A stretch of DNA of 5,129 bases from an uncultured Anaerocolumna sp. (GTDB lineage: Bacteria > Bacillota > Clostridia > Lachnospirales > Lachnospiraceae), in assembly GCA_937901695.1 (NCBI GenBank), contig CALDJN010000169.1:1-5129 (forward strand), given 5' to 3'. Positions 1-5,129 of the stretch are shown here, piece by piece (position 1 is the stretch's first letter; each line of letters opens with the position of its first letter). Under the pieces are notes generated by a model that saw only the letters and a list, made by a program, of their open reading frames with translations, made no database searches and was not told the DNA's origin. The translations under genes and the position numbers were made by a program.

Positions 1-250
1 ATCCGACCGAGAAGGCTGCCTATGTCCGACTAGAGACTCAGTGACACGCATCGCCTTCTGCGATGTGGGTCACACGCTTTGAGGCTCTACCAAGGACATG
101 CCGCACGAGGGAAAGGTAGCAAAATTACGAATATATACTGTGTTATCCTAGTAACACGTAAATTAAGTCATTATGAAGACCCTGACAACACTTTCTGAGT
201 TCTCAACACCCCCTCAGGCAAAGCGTCCTACTTAATAAGCTAACTTTTTA
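1..250 (+). ncRNA. Unidentified structured RNA, 3' part (5' end outside window)
   Basis: No reading frame is convincing here. The first 120 bases are about 58% G+C in an otherwise A+T-rich window and form one nested stem: 15-20 with 115-120, 21-27 with 94-100, 31-35 with 85-89, 37-40 with 80-83, 41-45 with 69-73, and 47-54 with 60-67, closed by the loop CTTCT (55-59). Two pairs (48/66 and 18/117) are G-U wobbles when read on the + strand but would be A-C mismatches on the minus strand, which favours + strand transcription. Further right there is a hairpin, 140-145 with 152-157 (loop TCCTAG), and a closing helix, 162-168 with 230-236, enclosing 181-185 with 214-218. A T-rich tract at 245-255 may mark the 3' end. 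The RNA would converge on the peptidase gene, so it is not a riboswitch for any gene seen here. I could not match it to tmRNA, RNase P RNA, SRP RNA, 6S RNA or a group I or II intron core. The family is unknown and the right edge is approximate. Confidence 0.55.
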
Positions 251-318
251 TTTTTCGTCTAACTAACTTTCCATTTTAAATTATCGCCATATCTTCAAAC
301 GAATAATGGCAAAGTCTT

Positions 319-1344
319 TTATTCAGCCACATAAGCCTTTAATAGTTTAAATGTGCTTTCCAAGCCATCTTTATGAGTTCTTTCCATTCCATGAGATGCG
401 TGTATTCCTTGACCGATTAGGGCACCGCGAATATTATTACCGCCTCTTAGGGCTGCTGATACATCGGAACCATAATGGGGGAATATATCTACTACGTAAG
501 GTATATGATTTTCTTTTGCCAAGGCTATTAGAGTATTAGTCAGTTCATAATCATAAGGGCCGGATGAGTCTTTTGCACAGATAGAAACAGTATATTCGCT
601 TCCGTTTAAGTCATCACCCATGGCTCCCATATCAACTGCTATAAATTCTGCAATATCAGCAGGTATCCAGCTTGCACCAAAACCAACTTCTTCGTAATTG
701 CTAATTAGAAGTTTTAGATTCTTCTTAGGAGTTACCTGTTCCTCTTTCATATATTTTAAAAGGCCAAGTAAGACTGCAACAGAGGCTTTATCATCAAGAT
801 GTCTGGATTTTACAAATCCTTCTTTGGTGTATACAAAATAAGGTTCTAAACTAATGTAATCACCACTGTTAATTCCAAGTTTTAATACATCCTCCTTGGT
901 ATTTACAACTGTATCAATTCGTACTTCCATGTTCTTTTCACTGCGCTCTAATGTTCTTGCATCATCATAAGTATGAACGGATGGGCTTTTTGCTAATATA
1001 GTACCGGTATAAACTCTTCCATCTCTGGTGTGTATCTTGCAATAACAGCCTTCTACACTCTGCAGCGTGTAACCGCCTACTAATGTGAATTTTAACATGC
1101 CATTGGTGGATATAGAGCGAACCATAGCACCTAAGGTGTCTACATGTGCAGATAATCCTAAGGTTTCTTCGCTATTTCCAGGAACTGATACAATTAAACC
1201 ACCTTTATTACTTAATTCGCAGGAATAGCCAAAGCTCTCCGCCTCTGATTTTACAAACTGTATTACATCTTTTGTAAAACCGGAAGGGCTTGGAATATTT
1301 ACTATGGTTTCTAATGTCTTAATAATATAATCTATGGTTTGCAT
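319..1344 (-). CDS. M42-family metallo-aminopeptidase (glutamyl aminopeptidase/FrvX-like)
   Basis: The product is a 341-residue cytoplasmic peptidase, the usual length for family M42. These di-metal enzymes form large tetrahedral assemblies that trim N-terminal residues from short peptides. Counting from the ATG at 1344, the metal site is complete: His67 and Asp69 in AHVDTLG, bridging Asp184 in HLDDK, catalytic Glu218 and metal ligand Glu219 in NYEEVGFG, Asp238 in AVDMGA, and a C-terminal His-rich segment (GIHASHGMERTH, His315/318/324) that supplies the last ligand. The insertion at about residues 80-180 corresponds to the family's dimerization domain. The frame can be extended eight codons to a TTG at 1368, overlapping exoA. 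I prefer the ATG because an AAGGAG ribosome site lies 9 bases before it, inside that extension. The gene starts 13 bases after the exoA stop, so the two are probably co-transcribed. Family assignment is firm. The preferred residue (Glu/Asp, Leu or Lys) cannot be read from sequence. Confidence 0.93.
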   Translation of the reverse strand: MQTIDYIIKTLETIVNIPSPSGFTKDVIQFVKSEAESFGYSCELSNKGGLIVSVPGNSEETLGLSAHVDTLGAMVRSISTNGMLKFTLVGGYTLQSVEGCYCKIHTRDGRVYTGTILAKSPSVHTYDDARTLERSEKNMEVRIDTVVNTKEDVLKLGINSGDYISLEPYFVYTKEGFVKSRHLDDKASVAVLLGLLKYMKEEQVTPKKNLKLLISNYEEVGFGASWIPADIAEFIAVDMGAMGDDLNGSEYTVSICAKDSSGPYDYELTNTLIALAKENHIPYVVDIFPHYGSDVSAALRGGNNIRGALIGQGIHASHGMERTHKDGLESTFKLLKAYVAE

Positions 1345-1353
1345 CTTCTCTTT

Positions 1354-1359
1354 CTCCTT
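1354..1359 (-). promoter_or_regulatory. Ribosome binding site of the M42 peptidase gene
   Basis: On the minus strand this reads AAGGAG, 9 bases before the ATG at 1344. It overlaps the last bases of the exoA stop codon. It decides the start: the upstream TTG at 1368 has no comparable site, and the AAGGAG would lie inside the coding sequence if TTG were used. Confidence 0.75.
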
Positions 1360-2113
1360 AAATTTCAATATCTAACTCTACCGGACAATGATCGCTTCCA
1401 TATACATCTTTATGGATAATACTGTCTTGTATCCTATCTTTGATTTTCTCTGATACGATGAAATAATCTATACGCCACCCGGCATTGTTCTCTCTTGCAT
1501 GAAACATATAAGACCACCAGGTATATGCTCCGGTTACATCCGGATAAAGGTAACGGAAAGAATCTACAAAACCTGCATTTAACAGTTCTGTCATCTTACC
1601 TCGTTCTTCATCAGAAAAACCTGCATTGCCAACATTAGATTTTGCGTTCTTTAAGTCAATTACATTATGGGCTACGTTTAAATCCCCGCATAGAATGACT
1701 GGTTTCCTTTTATCTAATTCTACTAAATAATTTCTAAAATCATCTTCCCATTCCATACGATAATCTATTCTTGTCAATCCTCTTTGGGCATTTGGCGTAT
1801 ATGCCGTAACCATATAAAAATCTTCGAATTCTAAGGTAATTGCTCTTCCTTCATCATTATGTTTATCCAACCCTAAATCATAGGAAACTGATAAAGGCTC
1901 CTTCTTTGTAAATATTGCTGTTCCGGAATACCCTTTCTTCACTGCACTATTCCAATAAGGAAAATACCCTTCAAAAGCGAAGTCTGCTTGTTCCGGCTGC
2001 ATTTTTGTCTCTTGAATGCAGAATATATCCCCATCCACTTCTTTGAAAAAGTCTTCAAAACCTTTATTCATACAAGCCCTTAATCCATTTACATTCCATG
2101 ATACTAACTTCAT
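1358..2113 (-). CDS. exoA: Exodeoxyribonuclease III / AP endonuclease (ExoA, Xth family)
   Basis: This 251-residue protein cleaves the DNA backbone 5' of abasic sites in base excision repair and can act as a 3'-5' exonuclease and 3'-phosphatase. The length is typical of Gram-positive ExoA. The endonuclease/exonuclease/phosphatase fold motifs are all present: SWNVNG with Asn7, IQETK with metal-binding Glu35, TAYTPN with Tyr105, GDLN with Asp144 and Asn146, WRIDYF with Asp216, and the C-terminal SDHCPV with Asp241 and catalytic His242. The ATG at 2113 follows a strong GGGAGG site with about five bases of spacing. It is the first gene of a two-gene unit with the M42 peptidase. The 224 bases before it suggest its own promoter. 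I saw no GAAC-N4-GTTC LexA-type box upstream, so SOS control is not indicated. The protein looks intact. Confidence 0.96.
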   Translation of the reverse strand: MKLVSWNVNGLRACMNKGFEDFFKEVDGDIFCIQETKMQPEQADFAFEGYFPYWNSAVKKGYSGTAIFTKKEPLSVSYDLGLDKHNDEGRAITLEFEDFYMVTAYTPNAQRGLTRIDYRMEWEDDFRNYLVELDKRKPVILCGDLNVAHNVIDLKNAKSNVGNAGFSDEERGKMTELLNAGFVDSFRYLYPDVTGAYTWWSYMFHARENNAGWRIDYFIVSEKIKDRIQDSIIHKDVYGSDHCPVELDIEI

Positions 2114-2178
2114 AATTTCCTCCCTTCTTGATGATACGTTTTACGTTTAATTAATTTTTAAATAAATGTAATATCTTT

Positions 2179-2200
2179 TAATTCTGATATCTCAATAATA
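2179..2200. repeat. 22-base shared upstream element, copy 1 (before exoA)
   Basis: This copy matches positions 3093-3114 at 21 of 22 bases in the same orientation; the only difference is C at 2184 versus T at 3098. On the minus strand the core reads TATTATTGAGATATCA. It lies 66 bases upstream of the exoA start. The core contains a short TGA-N4-TCA dyad that could be a protein site. No function is known to me. Confidence 0.5.
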
Positions 2201-2236
2201 GTACTTAGCATTTTTATCAAGATTTCATAAATACTA

Positions 2237-2267
2237 ATTATATTCGTTGGGTTATGATACATGTTAA
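2237..2267 (-). promoter_or_regulatory. Candidate promoter of exoA-peptidase unit
   Basis: On the minus strand a perfect -10 hexamer, TATAAT (2237-2242), follows TTAACA (2262-2267) with 19 bases between them. That spacing is longer than ideal for a housekeeping sigma factor. The start of transcription would fall near 2230, giving a leader of roughly 115 bases that contains the 22-base element at 2179-2200. In A+T-rich DNA such matches also arise by chance. Confidence 0.33.
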
Positions 2268-2337
2268 GCCGTCTTGGGTCATGCTTCCAACTAAAATCAC
2301 ATAAATTATGCTGGATATAAATTTAACATTTTTTATA

Positions 2338-2991
2338 CTACATGTTCATTAATATTTTTTCTAAATCCTTTACGGTTTCTGCTATTTGCCCTGCACCTGC
2401 ATCCTCAAGTTCCTTGCGGCTTCCAAAACCATAAAGTACCCCAATGGAGGCAAGTCCATTTTCCCTGGCACCTATCACATCATGGAAGCGGTCACCCACC
2501 ATAACTGCTTGATTTAAATCGGTAATATGATTCTTCTCAAGGGTGTATCGGATAACGTCGCCTTTTTTCTCCCTGGAACCATCCATAGTACTGCCACAAA
2601 TACTGGTAAAGTATTTCGCTAAATCAAAATGTTCCATAATTCTTTTCGCAAACACTTCCGGCTTAGAGGTAGCCACAATAAGCTTCTTACCGGTAGAAGA
2701 TAATCTTTGGCACATCTCTTTTATTCCATCATAAACTTCATTTTCAAATATGCCTTTTTCTTCATAGTATTCTCTATATATTTTTACTGCCTCGTTCGCT
2801 TTCTCTTTATCAAAATGATAAAACTCCATAAAACTATCTCTTAATGGAGGACCGATAAATTTTCTTAAAGATTTTAAATCTTCAATGTCTATTCCCAATT
2901 TTCTTAACGCATACTGAGCAGATTTCGTTATTCCTTCCCCAGAATCTGTAATAGTTCCATCCAAATCAATTAATATATATTGAATCATCAT
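2338..2991 (-). CDS. HAD-superfamily hydrolase (phosphoglycolate phosphatase/5'-nucleotidase-like)
   Basis: The 217-residue soluble protein is a subfamily I haloacid dehalogenase-type phosphatase. All four HAD motifs are visible: motif I DLDGTITDS with nucleophile Asp9 and acid/base Asp11; motif II ATSK with Thr108 and Ser109; a motif III lysine at 142 or 143 (REKKGD); and motif IV MVGDRFHD with Asp167 and Asp171. A helical cap lies at about residues 17-85 (type C1). The IGPPL segment in the cap and the YGFGSRKEL segment near the C-terminus resemble the Gph/5'-nucleotidase-like branch. Possible substrates include 2-phosphoglycolate, nucleotides or other small phosphate esters; sequence does not decide. 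Two consecutive ATGs (2991, 2988) follow an AAAGG site. The second has the more usual 8-base spacing, so the protein may start at Met2. The gene is divergent from ogt and precedes exoA on the same strand. Confidence 0.9.
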   Translation of the reverse strand: MMIQYILIDLDGTITDSGEGITKSAQYALRKLGIDIEDLKSLRKFIGPPLRDSFMEFYHFDKEKANEAVKIYREYYEEKGIFENEVYDGIKEMCQRLSSTGKKLIVATSKPEVFAKRIMEHFDLAKYFTSICGSTMDGSREKKGDVIRYTLEKNHITDLNQAVMVGDRFHDVIGARENGLASIGVLYGFGSRKELEDAGAGQIAETVKDLEKILMNM

Positions 2992-3034
2992 TTTTTCCTT
3001 TCTATGTATGATACCAAAGTAATAAACTTACTTT

Positions 3035-3063
3035 ATTCTATCTTCTTATAGAGGAAAATGCAA
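3035..3063 (-). promoter_or_regulatory. Candidate promoter of the HAD hydrolase gene
   Basis: On the minus strand TTGCAT (3058-3063) and TAGAAT (3035-3040) are separated by exactly 17 bases and would give a leader of under 45 bases. The -10 matches consensus at five of six bases and the -35 at only three. Plausible by position and spacing, but weak. Confidence 0.3.
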
Positions 3064-3092
3064 GATATCATTTCCAATCGAAAGAGGATGGC

Positions 3093-3114
3093 TAATTTTG
3101 ATATCTCAATAATA
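3093..3114. repeat. 22-base shared upstream element, copy 2 (before HAD gene)
   Basis: This is the second copy of the element at 2179-2200 (21 of 22 identical). It lies 102 bases upstream of the HAD start, in the same orientation relative to its gene as copy 1 is to exoA. Copy 2 sits upstream of the candidate HAD promoter, whereas copy 1 sits downstream of the candidate exoA promoter. Either one promoter call is wrong or the element is not a fixed-distance operator. Confidence 0.5.
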
Positions 3115-3139
3115 TTATTTCTACCTAAATTGATTTTCA

Positions 3140-3169
3140 TTGACGGAATAGTCAAATATGACGTATACT
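3140..3169 (+). promoter_or_regulatory. Candidate ogt promoter P1
   Basis: TTGACG (3140-3145) and TATACT (3164-3169) each match the housekeeping hexamers at five of six positions and are 18 bases apart. Transcription would start near 3176, about 120 bases before ogt. The -35 is the left arm of an inverted repeat, TTGAC-N6-GTCAA (3140-3155), and a GTCA-N4-TGAC dyad (3151-3162) ends just before the -10. A protein bound at either dyad would block polymerase. Confidence 0.5.
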
Positions 3170-3180
3170 TAACTGGCAAG
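3151..3180. repeat. 30-base promoter module, copy 1
   Basis: This copy matches 3216-3245 at 27 of 30 positions, including 21 consecutive identical bases. The module starts with the dyad GTCA-N4-TGAC and continues GTATACTTAACTGGCA. The copies are 65 bases apart start to start, close to six helical turns, so proteins bound at both would face roughly the same side of the DNA. Confidence 0.75.
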
Positions 3181-3215
3181 TAATTTTTGTAATAATAACA
3201 GTTTCCATTTGCGAG

Positions 3216-3245
3216 GTCAATCATGACGTATACTTAACTGGCAGG
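3216..3245. repeat. 30-base promoter module, copy 2
   Basis: This is the second copy, ending 52 bases before the ogt start codon. The GTCA-N4-TGAC dyad is kept even though two of its four spacer-region bases differ from copy 1. That fits a binding site under selection. It carries a TATACT without a clear -35 partner, and its CTGGCA could serve as the -35 of promoter P2. Confidence 0.75.
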
Positions 3246-3266
3246 CAAGACCCATGTTCATAAAAT
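3238..3266 (+). promoter_or_regulatory. Candidate ogt promoter P2
   Basis: CTGGCA (3238-3243, four of six matches) and TAAAAT (3261-3266, five of six) are 17 bases apart. The -35 lies inside copy 2 of the 30-base module, which would place the start near 3273, about 25 bases before ogt. It is an alternative or addition to P1. Confidence 0.33.
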
Positions 3267-3297
3267 AGAGTGCTAAAGCGCCGGAATCGAGGTTTTT

Positions 3298-3765
3298 ATG
3301 GAATATTCATTTACATATGAAACTATAATAGGTAAAATAACAATTACTGAATGTAACTCACAGATTACTTCCATTGATTTTGGATTGACTGATGCAAAGC
3401 AATACAACATGAAAGAAACTGCGTTAATAAAAGAAGCCCGGAAAGAATTGGAGGAATATTTTAAAGGAGACCGGAAAACCTTTAACCTGCCTTTGGCTTT
3501 AAAGGGAACCCCTTTTCAGAAAAAAGTCTGGCAAGTACTTATGACTATTCCATACGGTGAAACTATGTCCTACAAGCAGGTTGCAGAAGCAATTGGCAAT
3601 CCAAAAGCATGCCGGGCTGTTGGTATGGCTAATAATCGAAACCCAATCCCTATTGTTGTCCCTTGCCATAGAGTTATTGGTTCTAATGGAAAATTAGTAG
3701 GATATGGCGGAGGATTACATATTAAAGAAAAATTATTAGAAATGGAGCAAATTAAAGTATGCTAA
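3298..3765 (+). CDS. ogt: Methylated-DNA--protein-cysteine S-methyltransferase (O6-alkylguanine repair)
   Basis: The 155-residue protein removes alkyl groups from O6-alkylguanine (and O4-alkylthymine) by transferring them irreversibly to its own cysteine. The acceptor is Cys123 in IVVPCHRVIG. The DNA-binding helix-turn-helix region carries the expected residues at the expected spacing: Tyr92 in SYKQVA, the base-flipping arginine Arg106 in CRAVG, and hinge Asn115, matching human MGMT Tyr114, Arg128 and Asn137. TPFQKKVW (71-78) is also typical. The N-terminal ribonuclease-H-like domain is short. There is no Ada methyl-phosphotriester domain or AraC domain, so this is a stand-alone repair protein and not a self-regulating Ada. 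The ATG follows GAGG with five bases of spacing. Upstream lie the duplicated 30-base module and two candidate promoters. The protein appears intact. Confidence 0.96.
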   Translation: MEYSFTYETIIGKITITECNSQITSIDFGLTDAKQYNMKETALIKEARKELEEYFKGDRKTFNLPLALKGTPFQKKVWQVLMTIPYGETMSYKQVAEAIGNPKACRAVGMANNRNPIPIVVPCHRVIGSNGKLVGYGGGLHIKEKLLEMEQIKVC

Positions 3766-3779
3766 TACATAAGAGTAAC

Positions 3780-3826
3780 TTTTAAAAGTTTATATTTAAT
3801 ATTATTTCATATCTAAACTTTTAGAA
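3780..3826. other. A+T-rich hairpin between ogt and the transporter gene
   Basis: TAAAAGTTTA (3783-3792) pairs perfectly with TAAACTTTTA (3814-3823). The stem extends by three more pairs, one of them G-U, and has a loop of 21 bases. It lies 15 bases after the ogt stop. Neither strand shows a T tract after the stem, and the stem has little G+C, so an intrinsic terminator is doubtful. It could attenuate read-through into the transporter or stabilize the ogt message. Confidence 0.4.
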
Positions 3827-3847
3827 TCCTTATTAAGTAGCATCTTC

Positions 3848-5056
3848 GTGAATCATATGGAAAAACTATCAAGAGAATTAACCTTAAAATATGCCCTGCT
3901 GCAAAGTCTTTTTTGGATGGGTCAATGCTGCATGTTTGGATTTGCAGCCGTATATCTAAAGTCTAGAGGATTTGATAACACGCAGGTTGGCGTGGCGCTT
4001 TGCCTTGCTTCAGTACTATCCATCATTATACAGCCTTTAATAGCTGGCTTTGCAGACAGAACAACAAAAGTATCCTTAAGGACCATCACCATGGCTCTTA
4101 TGCTTATCGTATTCGGACTTGGGATTGTATTATTAATTATTCCTGACTCCTATTTATTCATAACCATTCTTTATATGATTATAATAGCAATTCAGATAAC
4201 AATCGTGTCCTTATTAAATTCACTGGCATTAGAATATATTAACTTAGGAATTCTTATGAATTATGGATTGGCAAGGGGAATTAGTTCCATTGCATTTGCC
4301 TCGACCTCATTTGCCCTTGGTATTGTATTTAAATACTATAGTGGTAGAATTCTATTACCCATATTTCTTGTTTCTTATGTATTATTCATAGGAGCACTTA
4401 TACTATTTAAAATAGACACTAGTTCTATACCTTTACCGGAAAAGGAAGTTGTAGAAACCACCCAAAAGCAATCCGATGGCATATTTGCATTTTTAAAAAA
4501 ATACAAAAAATTTACGATTCTTCTTATAGGAATGACAATGGTTATGTATTCTCATAACCTTATTAATACATACTTAATTAACATCGTAGAAAATGTAGGT
4601 GGAAATAACACTGATGCGGGAATATCTCTGGCTATTGCTGCCGGTTTAGAACTGCCTACTATGGCTGTTTTTGTTTTACTTGTTAAAAAAGTAAAATGTA
4701 GTACTCTATTAAAAATATCTGCATTTTTCTTTTTCGTAAAATCAGGTGTTGTATTGCTTGCGCCAAATATGCTTACCATAAATTTATCGCAAATACTTCA
4801 GTTATTTGCTTATGCACTATTTACACCTGCCTCCGTCTATTATGTAAATGAAATTATCGATGCTAAAAATAGCGTAAAGGGCCAGTCCATGGTTAACGTT
4901 GCCACGTTTAGCCTGGTAGGAGCAATCGGAAGTATCACTGGCGGAAAACTCTTAGACACCAAAGGCGTCTCTGCCATGTTATTAGTTGCTACAATCGTTA
5001 CGGGAATTGGTTTTATTATAGTTTGTTTTTCTACGGAAGATACAAAAAAGGAATGA
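3848..5056 (+). CDS. Major facilitator superfamily transporter, 12 membrane helices
   Basis: This 402-residue inner-membrane protein has the two six-helix halves of the superfamily. Helices fall at about 13-36, 46-66, 81-99, 101-122, 143-163, 169-188, then after a charged cytoplasmic linker (190-220) at about 222-240, 258-280, 286-305, 312-332, 347-365 and 375-394. The helix 2-3 loop carries a reduced form of the MFS signature (GFADRTTK, Asp70-Arg71). The N-terminus (LFWMGQCCMFGFAAVYLKSRGF) and the following QVG segment resemble the MFS_1_like/nucleoside-symporter and sugar-permease group. The substrate is unknown; uptake or efflux of a sugar, nucleoside or drug are all possible. The start is uncertain: the GTG at 3848 has a weak AAGTAG site 8 bases upstream, while the ATG at 3857 (three residues shorter) has no visible site. 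The gene lies 82 bases after ogt on the same strand, so read-through is possible, but no functional link is evident. Confidence 0.88.
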   Translation: MNHMEKLSRELTLKYALLQSLFWMGQCCMFGFAAVYLKSRGFDNTQVGVALCLASVLSIIIQPLIAGFADRTTKVSLRTITMALMLIVFGLGIVLLIIPDSYLFITILYMIIIAIQITIVSLLNSLALEYINLGILMNYGLARGISSIAFASTSFALGIVFKYYSGRILLPIFLVSYVLFIGALILFKIDTSSIPLPEKEVVETTQKQSDGIFAFLKKYKKFTILLIGMTMVMYSHNLINTYLINIVENVGGNNTDAGISLAIAAGLELPTMAVFVLLVKKVKCSTLLKISAFFFFVKSGVVLLAPNMLTINLSQILQLFAYALFTPASVYYVNEIIDAKNSVKGQSMVNVATFSLVGAIGSITGGKLLDTKGVSAMLLVATIVTGIGFIIVCFSTEDTKKE

Positions 5057-5080
5057 AATAAAGATTTAATGGAGTTGGAC

Positions 5081-5129
5081 GTTTTGCATTAAGATGTTAT
5101 AAGTAACTTATAACATCTTAATGCAAAAC
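5081..5129. repeat. Perfect 24-base inverted repeat at the right edge
   Basis: Bases 5081-5104 are the exact reverse complement of 5106-5129, with a single A between them. A realistic hairpin has 22 pairs and the loop GTAAC. It begins 25 bases after the transporter stop and fills the window to its last base, so it may extend further. Unlike a standard terminator, the T-rich part is at the outer end of the 5' arm and the A-rich part at the outer end of the 3' arm; any T tract would have to lie outside the window. It could be a terminator, a palindromic repeat element, or a fold-back artefact if this is a contig end. Confidence 0.6.

Noticed and set aside
286..310. GCCAT/ATGGC inverted repeat as terminator between the RNA and the peptidase gene
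   Set aside because: Only five pairs with a 15-base loop and no adjoining T tract on either strand; too weak to call.
351..539. 62-codon + strand open frame
   Set aside because: It lies wholly inside the M42 peptidase gene on the other strand, which has a complete metal site; a shadow frame.
1345..1368. Eight-codon TTG-initiated extension of the M42 peptidase overlapping exoA
   Set aside because: The AAGGAG ribosome site for the ATG at 1344 lies inside it, and the added residues (KFKEKEK) are just that purine-rich site translated.
2543..2734. 63-codon + strand open frame
   Set aside because: It is antisense to the HAD hydrolase motif II-III region and has no ribosome site; a shadow frame.
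3033..3224. 63-codon minus-strand open frame in the HAD-ogt intergenic region
   Set aside because: It has no ribosome site, no recognisable protein motif, and its start lies inside a repeated promoter module; the frame overlaps both candidate promoters and is best explained as chance.
2114..3297. LexA/SOS box controlling exoA or ogt
   Set aside because: No GAAC-N4-GTTC-type site was found in either intergenic region.
228..3840. CTACTTAATAAG at 228-239 matching the reverse complement of 3829-3840
   Set aside because: A 12-base A+T-rich match in opposite orientation is expected about once by chance in a 5 kb A+T-rich window.
4552..4779. 75-codon minus-strand open frame
   Set aside because: It is antisense to membrane helices 7-9 of the transporter; no independent support.

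Overview
The window reads as chromosomal DNA of a low-G+C Gram-positive anaerobe. Clostridia is likely, and a Lachnospiraceae-like lineage is my best guess. The evidence is the A+T-rich coding and intergenic DNA, purine-rich Shine-Dalgarno sites (AAGGAG, GGGAGG), and protein sequences that look clostridial. The placement is inferred from style, not from a search. I see no insertion sequence, tRNA, rRNA, CRISPR array or phage gene.

Layout. Positions 1 to about 250 hold the 3' part of what looks like a structured non-coding RNA read on the + strand. It begins with a G+C-rich island (about 58% over the first 120 bases) that folds into a long nested stem. Next comes a block of three genes on the minus strand, in transcription order: a HAD-superfamily phosphatase (2338-2991), the exodeoxyribonuclease III/AP endonuclease exoA (1358-2113), and an M42-family metallo-aminopeptidase (319-1344). 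ExoA and the peptidase are 13 bases apart and almost certainly share a transcript. The HAD gene is separated from exoA by 224 bases, which contain a possible separate promoter. On the + strand, divergent from HAD, lie an O6-alkylguanine-DNA alkyltransferase (ogt, 3298-3765) and a 12-helix major facilitator transporter (3848-5056). The window ends in a perfect 24-base inverted repeat.

Functional picture. Two of the five genes are DNA repair enzymes: exoA in base excision repair and ogt in direct reversal of alkylation. They flank a HAD hydrolase of the phosphoglycolate phosphatase/5'-nucleotidase-like group. The peptidase and transporter look like general metabolic genes. The most interesting sequence is non-coding: the unidentified RNA, a duplicated 30-base promoter module in front of ogt, a 22-base element shared by the upstream regions of exoA and HAD, and the palindrome at the right edge. 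I find no convincing previously undescribed multi-gene system.
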